Shown piece by piece: positions 28,381-39,981 of a DNA stretch of 64,000 bases. The notes below the pieces were generated by a model. That model was not told where the DNA came from. It saw only the letters and a list, made by a program, of their open reading frames with translations, and did no database searches. Origin of the DNA: Gibbula magus (Eukaryota; Mollusca; Gastropoda; Trochida; Trochidae); NCBI GenBank assembly GCA_936450465.1, contig OW388290.1:29625457-29689456 (forward strand). The letters are read 5' to 3'. Positions within the stretch are counted from its first letter, which is position 1; each line of letters opens with the position of its first letter. The position numbers and the translations under genes are program-made.

Positions 28381-28463
28381 CCTCGTTTGGATATTTGCGA
28401 GACGGAGGGAAGTACAGTGCTGGTGGATTGTTGGCCGCGTGTTGGTGTTGACATGCATGTTTG
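28380..28463 (+). other. possible non-coding first exon
   Basis: This is predicted from an initiator at 28380 to a consensus donor (TTG then GTGAGTA) starting at 28464. It holds one ATG (28453). If spliced to either 32413 or 39834, that ATG would open a three-codon upstream frame ending in TGA. It is therefore best read as 5' UTR, possibly of PRDM8. Confidence 0.3.
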
Positions 28464-30277
28464 GTGAGTACCCGCTTCCAGTAACTTCATCGCGTATACA
28501 TACACACGGTATGCGGGACCTCTGTCTTGATAATACCTCCTTTCTGTCTATACATGTGGTTAGTTACACGCTTCGCATCTCTGACCACTGTTTATTTTGA
28601 AAATTAACTCGAATCAGTTTATAAACACAGGTTGTGTGTGGGTGCCTCGTGTTGACTTATTGAATCAAGACTGATCAGGCTTTTTAAACAGGAGAGAACA
28701 TATTTTTAAAATTAAATCTGTTATTGTTAAAGGCAGCCTTCTGTAGATGAGTAAATACGCATGTTAGGTATTTGGTTCCTGTGACAATGTCATTGACTGA
28801 TATTTCTCGGATTATTTGAAATATGATGTCAATACTAAAATACGATTTCATAAACATTGACACAAATGTTCATCTTTAAGGTTAGAATAATAGTTAAATT
28901 ACTCTAAGTAAAATAAATGAGGTGAGTTAGATAAGTGTCATTAAGTTATTGTTTTGTTACTTCCCTCCTTTATCCATAATTTTAATAATAGTAGTGATTT
29001 TGACTGAATATGTAGATTATTCCATTAGAAATGCAGTTGTATAATTAACTAATTTCGATGCATCTTGTGATATATTCTTTATGACTCGTTTACCTTTTTG
29101 AAAACAATTAAATTTGTAAAATGAATAAATGAAATTATTATTGATGTTGACGGTATTTAGAACTAGACATTAATTGGCGAAAATATATTTTCTTTTTATA
29201 ATGATTAAATGACATTTATGACTTAATGAGTGACATGTTGCATTGAAATATTGAAATAATTATTGATTTATCCATTGTTCCTATAATATTAGCTTTATAA
29301 TATATAATATAATCACATCGTTAAAAGAGTGTCCTTAACCGATGCAATCAACTGTGTTGTATTCAAATATCAAAATAGGAATAGAAGAAATGGGATTATA
29401 TCGAAGTAGTCATATAATGTGCCAAATAGCGCATCTAGTACGACATTGCTCATTTGATTTTGAGTTTTACTTTACATCTCACACTATATATGGACAATAA
29501 GTCATATACCAGTTATCAAGAAATTTAAATCTCATATATGGTGAAGGTTAACGTTCTAGAAGTCATTTATAAAGGAAACCGATATCCATGTATGATTGTG
29601 TGTATTAATAACTTCACATGTCGGGGTAGCATACGTCAACGTTTTATCTAATATACAGTTACTAGATGAAACAATCTATATATCTCCAAGCCCCAGACAG
29701 GGCCCGCATATTTCCCGCTGTTATGATCAATCTTGGGGAGCATATCTCAATTTTTGTCCGAGTGGTTGGCTTGTCACATTAGACCGAGCTGCAATCGGTT
29801 ATACCATGATTTACGATAGCCCGCCAATATGCTCGCGCCCGATAGCACGCTACAATCCCCCTCTGTCAATGACGCCCTGTCGCTTGTAAGTTATCAGGGG
29901 GAAGTTTCTGAGGTTCCACAGACAACTTCAAGGGAGGAATCAGATGCTTTTGGAGGCTTCAGGTATGCAGCACCTTGTCGCTTTCCCATTAATCAGAATT
30001 TACGTCGGGACGAGAAACCGCGGGAATTCATGGCGCAAGATTTGGCGATGCAAATGACAAACTGGAGTACTCAGTCAAACCAAGGAAGAGAAAGTTGCAC
30101 CGGGGGCATGTCACAGCAGTTGATTCCTGGATATGTAACTCTCGTGTGTTCGATTGCCTTGTCTGTGATAATTAATGACTTGGGTCACAGATTTGTTTGT
30201 TAATTTCTGTTGGAGAGTGCCATAGAACACAGTTTTTTTTAGGAATGAATGAAGAGTAGTAACGAAGTGGACTACTA

Positions 30278-30342
<65 letters not shown>

Positions 30343-32412
30343 TGTTTTATTTTCTTGGATAGTTGATGATTTTAGTAATTTATGGTTTCCATGACAAACC
30401 TTCTGTTAAGTTTTAGTTAGGATTTGAAATAATGTATTGGTACATGTTTATGAAGTTATGCTTATGGTTTGGCAAAACAAAGTTGAGTTAAAAGTTTCAA
30501 ACTGCGAAGAAAATGGATCTCAAAACTAAAATTTAATTTATTGCCTGATGTGTCAAACCTATGTGTCTCGATATGTTTGACAGTTTAATGTTCAATTGTA
30601 GTGATGACTTTGTAATGTTTTGAACAAGAAAATGTGTAAAAAAATAATATGTAATTAAATTTAAAGATACTTTCAGAGCTTGCTTGCATTGTTTAGCTTA
30701 ATTATAGGTTTGATTTTCTAAAAGTAATCAAAATTGGATAATTAAATGGGCAAATTAATATGTTTAAAAATAAAATTAATTCAATTTGTGAAACATTGCT
30801 CTATTGTCCCTTTATTAATATTATTTAAGTTGTTTATAATTGGTGGTCGCATTGTTGTAAACTTTATAGTCTGTTATGGACACACTCAAGAATATCACAT
30901 TTAAAAAGACAGGAAATTGCAAATTCAGATTCATGTTCAGTTAAAATTTGGATATGTCAACTCTGAAATTGTTTGTCGCGTTAATTAACATTGACAGTGA
31001 TGATGTCAGGACATTTCATAGTAAACGCAAAGACATTGTACAAATGACATACACATAATTATCAAAATTTCAATGCATTGTAAAAATAAATGCATTTCAT
31101 AAACGTGTTACGTTGTAAATGCTGAGGGATTTTAGTACTATTTGTCTACAAGGCAATGCAAGTATTACACGTTTGAAACATTTAGGAAACTGAAAAGAAA
31201 TTGAAACATAAGACTACATCATTAGTTGCTATTTGAAATCAGTAATTATTAAAGATTATTCTATAATGAATACTCAATATCTCAAAATGTATGCGTGTTG
31301 TGTGAAGTCAAAGTGAATTTGAGAGTATTTGGGGATTAGTAATTAAACACTTAATAAATAATTGACACTCGATTCTTGTTCAAAAGATGACGTCCGTCTA
31401 TTCGTCTACAGATTCTTTGCCTATAGTGAAGCACAATTTATAGGCAATTGAATGTGAAATTAAAGTCAAGATAGTGTATAGTTAATCACATCTGGCGTTC
31501 CCAATTGTCAAGGTATTTTTTTTATAATTGGCACAATCAGGAATAACACACATGATGTAATATAACCGGTATATGTATTTCAACATTTCAATGGATTTAT
31601 ATATATTTGAATATATTTGGATCGATATGCCACATAAAATCATATCAACTTTATGTTTCGTTTTCATATGATTATATTCTTGCAACCTATCGATGAAATG
31701 AACATATGTTACTTACGCTCGTATCCGTTACCATAACTAAATCAAAGTTTTGGTTATATTTGTTTCGCAATAAGACTATGTTTGTCTACTGTTTAAAAAT
31801 TGATGCATTTTATTGCATTACTAGGGTCCTGGTTACGCTAGGCTACACTTTGGATAAAACGTGAAATAATCCAAAAATAATATAATATATTTGTCAATTG
31901 AAAACAAATGACATATACAATGTTATCGGTTATTGAATCTGTCGTTGCAGCGCTGGTAGTTTCCACATATCTTTTTTTCTTTTTACTCAGTCTCATTGAA
32001 ATCATTCATCTAGAAATATCAATATATAAACTTTAAATAATGCTATTCATATCTATAAAGTAACTGGTTTACTTACTTATATCAGGAATCTGTGAGACAA
32101 AGTCAGTCAGTGGACTAAATGTATATGATAGATTAGCATTACAGTAAGCGGGTGTCTTTTAGAAATTGAAGAATAGACGATTGATTTACCGCAAATAATG
32201 TATTTGTACTTCAACAATATTCCACATTTAGAAACGCATTTGAGTATCACAATATGATTTAAAAAAAACTAAGTAATAATGAAATAAGTCTTATAATGTT
32301 CACAATGCATGACTTGTTTGATAAATTTAAACATTTATAATTTTCGAGGGATATGAGCATGTTATAAACTGTTATAAATATAATTCATTCAAAATATTTT
32401 TATATCTTTCAG
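28464..32412. other. AT-rich non-coding DNA (possible intron)
   Basis: No recognisable gene. A GC-richer patch with open frames on the plus strand (29.6-30.2 kb, up to 124 codons) has no known motif and no clear acceptor-donor pair. The rest is AT-rich with one trinucleotide repeat. Confidence 0.4.
30271..30342. repeat. (ACT)n microsatellite
   Basis: About 24 copies of act/cta, with one imperfection near the left end (actactac then actact). Confidence 0.97.
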
Positions 32413-32467
32413 AAATCGGGTTAACAACTGCAATACTCATCCCCTCGTGAATCACCATAAACAAAAG
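32413..32467 (+). other. possible small non-coding exon
   Basis: A good acceptor (tatatctttcag) ends at 32412 and a donor (AAAAG then GTAAAT) starts at 32468, bracketing 55 bases of more balanced composition in very AT-rich surroundings. It has no ATG, as suits a 5' UTR exon. It could join the exon ending at 28463 to the PRDM8 exon at 39834. Confidence 0.22.
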
Positions 32468-35400
32468 GTAAATATACAAACAATATACATTTTCAGTTTA
32501 TATTTTATTATTAGTTATTAATTATTAATCATATTTTTTAGTTTTATTAATGGTTTATTATGAATCAAGAGATAAACCAAGAGAAAAAACACCATTTTCA
32601 CTTATAATAAACATTTAGTTAAATTGTAGTTAAACACCATATAACAATTAATGTTTTAAACGAGTAACTGATTAAGTAAGTGAATTAGTCATTTTAAATA
32701 CCATCATCTCTAACAAGATTTTTATGTATTTCAAAAGATTTTAGAATTAAGTTAGAGTAAAACACTCCATCAATTTTAATTTTCAAATTTCACACCAATA
32801 TTCTTTGTCTTTAACTTAATTTGCAATTCAAATAAAGGCTTGTTTGGGTCCGGTTTTATTTAAAAGAAACTTTTTCAATGTAACTTTAAACAAGAACCAG
32901 GCCAATGACACTGTGCTGAGTTAGAGACCGCCATATGTCGATATTTACATCCTGACGAGTTAAGCACAGTGTCCTTCTTGTTTTCCAACACGCTTACACG
33001 CCTTATCAAAATCTACACATGGTGTAATTGCTTCCTCTTCTGCCCCGCAGTTACTATTCACTCACTTATCGAAATCTCACATCGTATTCTAGCTTCTTTC
33101 ACTCCCGTCTTTAGTGGTTCTTAATCGGGAACAAATCGCGGTCATTAAGAAGACGCAAAGCGTGTCTCCTTATGGAACCCCACTGTGGGGCGAGGCGTTG
33201 CGGAGGGGGTGAGCTATTGTAACAGCACCCCCCTCACAAAGGGATGAGTTAGCTTTGTCTCCGCAATGTTGGCACATCGACCTCGTTATCCCGTCAACGC
33301 GTGGCGACATCTGTACCGTAAAGGGAGACAATCGCCTTGACTATAGTATCACACGCTTGCGTTGTGATTCCTTTTGAGTTCGGCCAAGCGTTGACGTTGA
33401 GGCGTTAAATAGGGTAAGTGAGGAACGCGTGTGGGGAGATAAGGATGCCCCTCCTTGGGCTATTGTCAACAGTGTCAGGTATCTCTCTGTCCTCCCCACA
33501 TGGAAGCGTGGAATGAGGAGGTTTAATACGGCAATCTAGATATAAAGAGTGTCCCCCACGTGGCGTCATATCAGCCATCTGCAGAATTAGCCGCATTTTG
33601 AACGATTTAACCACACTCTATTCATGCGGCGTTGTCATGAAAAACAAATATTTTGTATGAGCTTGTGTCGAGATAAACCACTGATGTTAAAATACGTCGA
33701 TTGTATCTTGTCCCCAACAATAAATGAAATCTAGACCATTGCTATTCACAAAGAAGTTGTAGTTCTGTGCATGATGATACGTTATTGATAATGTAAATGC
33801 TAAAACACACAGATAATTCATTAAGTAATTATGTAATTTTAACTAAATTGTAAGAGGTTCACTTGAGGAGTCGTTTTTCTATTGACAGACTGAATGAAAA
33901 GTGAACCTTAAATGAAAATCAATGATATTGTATCACCATATATGGTTGGGATTGTATCAGCGGTAAGTGGTTATATCTGAAAGATTATAAAGACCACCTA
34001 TGGGATTCGAATTATGACCTCGGTGCGAAGAGCCAGTGACTGAATGCATAAGTTCTTGAGATATTCGGTGCTGTCAAATCCCAAACCGATATCGTACAAC
34101 AATTGGTACTCTTTGTAATATAAATGTCCTATACCGATGTACTGAAGTATGTACTGAATGTCCCTCTATTTTTAACCAATCAACGTTCGAGGCTAGTTCT
34201 TCTGCTGGTAATTCCTTGTACTAGATGACAACTTAAGCTATTACCGCCCGATTTGGTTCCTAGTCCGACTTGCTTGCCCCTGGCAGAGAAAAGGTGGTCG
34301 GAGGAAAGCTTTATTTGCTTGTGTAGTCACAATTCATGTTAATGTGAGGGCGAGTGAGGGCTCCCGGCCAACTCCGAAGTAATAAAACCCGTAATTGAAT
34401 TGGAAAATATTTCTCCTGTGTTTCGTGATAATATATCTCCTTTAAGATTGAAACCGTAAGGTTCATCTAGCAAATAACGACTAATTGGTTTAGCCGCGCT
34501 CGTGTGACAGATTAGAATTATTTGGTTGAACTAACTCGTCAAGACAAGAACAATCAAAATATATTACAGTTTTCCCCGAGAAAAAGTTGCCGGAAGCCGC
34601 AGGGAGAACGGGTAACTTGTTTTCTCAAGCCTGGAATCTATTTTACTGTATTATCAAATTATTACTTCATCAATATGTTCTAATATCCCCTTAATTCGGA
34701 TGGCTACAAGAAAAATGAAGTTTTTATGGGTATTCGGTGCCTTGTTTTGGTGTAGCCTGACAGAAATGGTAAAGCTATGGAGATAGACGAGAGCGTACAA
34801 TATTCCTCACGGCCACAACTCCTACAAGGCGGGAGAAGATGTTTTAGCAATTACGGAGAACTTGTTGGAATGTTTTTTCCTCTTTAATCACAATAGTTTA
34901 GCAGTGATGTCAGAGAATTAAGAAAGAGATGGATCTGTTCACGATGTACCTTATAATCCCAAATGACCCATTGTGCGATTCTTGTCTCGTCTAGTGAGAC
35001 ACGGTACTAGAACTGGCTGTCACTGTCCATACACTCCTACATGAGGATACATGTAGGGACGCTCAGTGCTGTCCTGGGTTCAATCTAAAAGTATTCCAAA
35101 TAATTCTGCCATACATATAGTTATAAAGGGGTGACTGGCGATACATGGACGGCAGTAATTCTGAACGTTAGGTGCAGAATCCCCAAAAGGATATCCTGCA
35201 GTAACAGTAGTAAGAATATCCAGCATACCCTCCACCAAATGTCCGTTTCAAAGACTAACGTTAGTCCCAAGACATAACCGTAAATAAGACGTGAACCCTT
35301 ACTGCTGCAGATAGTGGAATCCCAAATATGTATTTTAAAAGTATTACGTCTCTCAACTGTATGAAAGACACATAAGAACACAGTGACTGATTTAGACATG

Positions 35401-38400
35401 AGCAGAAGACACATGTTAGGGGCGTCTACTAACTGTACACCTCTCGTAATGACTGTCTGACAAGATTTATATAGGCAACGTTAGGTACGAACTAAAGTTC
35501 AGCAAGTCATTGACTAATACACATACAACTGACGAAATAAACCTCTATAAAATGTGTAGAGGTGAATCGCCAAATATAAAACGAAGCTTACTTGTTTGGA
35601 CATTTTATCAATTTTTTCAATACATTTTATTATTGATAAACTGTTATTGACACCATAATGACGTAACTCGATTGTAATGTAACTCAGACGGGACGCTAAC
35701 CTTACCGAATACTCACATAGTGTATGAGAAATGCCTCTCTCAGCAGCTATACATATTGGTATTGTATAAGTGCTAACAGTATATGATGCAACGTGTAGAA
35801 TTCTAGGTCAATAATGTACATCTAAAACATCTAACTATCGATACCTACCATATTTATATGTGTTTTGTATTATCGCCGTTAGTCTCAATAACATGTGTTT
35901 GATACATTACATAGTTGACAGGCTACACTTAACAATAGCATCAGCCACTATAAATGTACCGTATTGAGAACATTATTGAATGGTGTATTAATCTACAGTT
36001 TAGTTAACTAGAAGGAAATAAGGTCAAGTTTGATTGAAAAATTGTCAATGGTCAACTGCAGGATCCTTATATAAATAACACTTGTACATCCAAGTAAACC
36101 AAGTACATCACATTTATTTGAAGGAAAACTTATGAAATCTGGGGCTTCCATTTTGTTTCATTTTCATTTCCGTTAATTCTTTCTTAAATTTAGTTTTCGT
36201 TTATTACGGGATTGAATGGACCGTATACGTAGGAATTGGACATTCACGTAACTTATAGATATGAAGCAAAACAAAACTCACTTTAATGAAATACATCGGC
36301 TGCCTTGTGTGAGCGGAACCGAGTCTATGTGTAATTAAACATATTTCACAAGACACCATAAGATAAACTTTGAAATCTTCAAATTGAACGAACTACTTTG
36401 CATACACATGTGATGCGTTAACTTAACAACATATTTCAGATATGACGAATGAAAATCCAAGTTTCAAAAGAAGTTTTGTCAACCAACATTAAAGATTGAC
36501 ATGAAACCACGTGTTCAGTGTCTACCTATTGTTCATTGAGATAAATTGAACACATTGATATCCCTAGCTAAATAGTGGACATGAAAGGAAAAACATATTC
36601 AGGTAAATAAAAAGACATTCAGATATTGAGACAGACATCAGACTGGTCCGGTGTGAGCCCACACCCTCCTATCGGGTAGTATCGACGTGTGGTGTATATA
36701 GCAACTGCTACTTATGCTCTACAACGGACTGGGCAAATCAGGTAGTCTTAAAGGGGGAAGTTTGCCCCCGATACAAGCAAACTAGCGATTATTTGGGAAT
36801 CAATTTCTTCCCAGTAAATCTCTGGAGATGAGAAAAAGCCCTTTCCTTGGACTGGCCTGATTGTATGTGCTCGCTGGTCGTACGAAATCAATTTTAGGTG
36901 AGTGATCTATTAGGGAGGCACATTTGGGCTGAAGGATTTTTGTTGGAGAATTAGTTTTGCCGCTATTTCGCCCGTCGCAGTTAGCCGATCGGCCGCTGCA
37001 GTCCCTCTTGACGAGCATATTGTCTTTACAGGGTATGTTTCCCCATTAAAGTCCCATGTCGCAGCGCAATGAGATTACGGGGCAATAAAGGGGCCAATCG
37101 AGGTGGCCTCGGCGAGAATTATTCTCGGCAGGATTGTGTCTAATTTAAGACTTGGAAGCAATCAGAGGGAAGGTGGATAGAGTCCTTGTTACAGCTTAAT
37201 CAGAGCGCTGTGGTCGGTGAGGAATGTGCATGGGCTTTGTATCAGGATCGACTCTCTTTGATGCTGCAATATGGGCCTCAACTGCTGTCACCATGTCTCA
37301 AACTGATGTAAACTCCCCTCGCTCGCCCTTCCCGCAACCAATGCAAATCTACTGAGTCTCCATTCAAATTTAATCTTTTTAATCTCACCTGCCCTTAAAT
37401 TTCATTTTAAGAACAGATAGAATCCACGCAATAATGAACAAAGTTTTTTTTACTTAAATTTAATTTATTTTGAATACCTCCCTATCTCATCGTCGCCATC
37501 TCCCTCGGTCTAAAAACTGAAATTGTCATTCAGGTTAGGTAAACAAATCAAGTTTATAAACATAGACCATCTTATCAATCTTTATAATTAAAAATACCAA
37601 TGACATTTTTCAGAAAAAAACCCCGCCTGAAAGTAATCTAGGTGAATCAAAAGTTTTACTCTATCAATATTACATCGCCCAACGCTGTTAGTGTAAAATG
37701 GCCGTCTTTTCCTGTTTAATGTTAATCCCGCAGAGAGGAATTTGGTTATTAACCCCAAATTCTATAAAATGAATAAAAGCGGCCCAGCCCACATTTTGTG
37801 GAAAGCAAATTTCTTCTCTTCGTAATGCTGTTAAAATGTCACTTAAAGTTATGCTGTCTAAAAACTAATATGATTTGGGTGATGGATTGCCCCTTACGTA
37901 TAAATCAATGGCAACAATTATTGCCTGGACCAGAGGCCCAAATAAAGTTTCGATAGTTTTTAGAATTATTTGATAGAGGCCTGTTCGGGAAAAATATACC
38001 AGATGATTGTAATTAAGTTGAAAACATCCAATGTAATTGACTGTTGATGGTATCGGGAACAGCGAGGAAACGTTGCGTCACCCGCCAGGGCCCAACTTGA
38101 TTAGCAAACGGCTAGTCCAGGCTGATGCGGCGGGTGCGTGGTCCCCCGATTATTTGTCTCACAATTAGCTCCGACTTCCCGATTTGTCCGACATCTGCCT
38201 GACATTAATTTCGCTTATCTAACGTCTGTGCTGTCGATGTTGCCGAGCTACCCACTCTGACACGATCAAGATGCCGAGAGATGAGCCAAAGGGTTAGATA
38301 GAAAATTGGGAAGCTTTCCGTTACAGAAATGGAATAATTCTTTCAACATTTCATCTCTAATAAGCCTAAATGACAGTATCATGCACCCGCGGGAATCTGC

Positions 38401-39833
38401 TCCAAGCCCTCAGCGGAAACAAATTACTCTCCTAAGGGGTCTGCAATACATATTCGGCAATTTGGCAAGTAAATTGACATATTTCGACCCGTGGCGGAGC
38501 GAGGGGTTGGCTTTTGAGACAATACCTCATCTGTCAGTGGATGGAAGCTGAACACTTCGCACATGGAGTGGCCAGTGTTTACGCGGCATATGGTTACTGA
38601 ATAAACCCCGTGTGACAGCCCGTTCTGTCTGTTAGCCACAGCCCATACTCCCGTATTTCAGAGCCTTGAGAGATTCCCTCAAATCGGCGATGAATTAGAG
38701 GAAATTACTTGTAAATACAGGGCACCTGATCCACATATCTTCCCGAGCCAATGCAGCCTAATGCAGTTAAGCCAGCTAGCATCCTTCTCGCAGCCTCTAA
38801 GCGTGCCTCTCCTCACATCATATTAACAATATCTGTTTTAATTAAGGTTTTCTATAACACTTTAAAGGGATTATTTCTCCATTTGGCGTCTTCGTGCATG
38901 GCTAGTTCCGCTGGAGCAGAGAGCCAGCCCAGGAATATGTTCAGACGGAGATAGCGGGATAATTCCTCTTCCAAGACGCTTCTAATGAATTTCCAATTTA
39001 GGCGATTATTGGTTAAAACACTTTCGAGATTGATACAAACATCCCGCTTGATTAGTGTCGCCGTGAATTCAGCCGCGTGGTGCAAAACATATTCTCATTA
39101 CGGACTCACGACACTTAAAGACCCATCTTCTTATTAAATTCTACCCTGTCCCGTTTTGGTTTCCAGCAAAGCTTTTGGGAACATTGATGGGGAACATTAG
39201 ATTTGTCTTCCAATCTCGGGGAATAGGGCACCAGAGGTTGTCTGTGGTTAAGTCCGGGCTCTGATCAGCCATATTGTTAGTGGCGAGATGGCCTATGGAT
39301 AGTATGCTCCCTCATGCCAACAGGCTTAAAGTGCACCCCCAGACTAAGGGATTAGAGCGATTTGCCGTGTAAATAATGCACTATATTCCCCCATTTACTT
39401 GATAGCACAGCGGGCTGCATGGAACCCACGTTCCTGTCCCGCCAATAGAAATAAGTTTTGAAATTGATATTATTTTTGTATTACAGTATTACTGAAAGAA
39501 TCTAATGGTTCCCTATGGTATTATGATGGTTGGATGGCTTTTTATGGTTACAGAATATGTTGAATGGTAGATATTGGTGTACTGCATACGGTTTTATATA
39601 ATTTGAATGTCTTTATTATCATCATAGAAAGGGGAAATGAGTGTAATGCCAGTAGTCGACTTTCGTGTGTTGTCTAAATGTCTTTGACTTGATTTCAGCA
39701 ACACCAGAGTTGGCATGGTACCATTAACGAATATGGATCATTTTGTTCATTACAGGAGGGCAATGGTCTTAGCATGTTTCGTTGCCTGATTAATCATTTC
39801 AAGATTATAATGTTGGATGCTTTATGATTTCAG
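32468..39833 (+). promoter_or_regulatory. PRDM8 upstream or intronic region, candidate regulatory islands
   Basis: There is no coding sequence that I recognise. Two long islands, about 33.0-34.9 kb and 36.65-39.45 kb, have balanced base composition, no simple repeats and dense ATTA/TAATTA, CCAAT and E-box words. They contrast with the AT-rich DNA around them. Directly upstream of a developmental regulator, such islands are plausible conserved enhancers. Conservation itself cannot be seen from one sequence. Confidence 0.3.
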
Positions 39834-39981
39834 AAGATCGAATATGGGAGTGATACCAGTGACAGATATCGACTACGGTCAGATATTCGGACCCTTCCCC
39901 TCGCACCTTGCAATGGCGGACCCCGCCTACCTGATCGCCATGCTGACCAACGACCGGAGACAAGAGGGCGTGGTCATCAAG
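39834..39981 (+). CDS. PRDM8: PRDM8 exon A (5' UTR end and start of PR domain)
   Basis: The acceptor tttatgatttcag ends at 39833 and the donor GTACGA starts at 39982. Ten bases of leader precede the ATG at 39844, and 46 codons follow, ending at a codon boundary (phase 0). It carries DIDYGQIFGPF, aligning with the ENAIFGP region of vertebrate PRDM8. Confidence 0.85.

Noticed and set aside
29596..30203. Overlapping plus-strand frames (97 and 124 codons) as a gene
   Set aside because: No recognisable domain, no convincing acceptor-donor pair, and composition not distinct from nearby non-coding islands.
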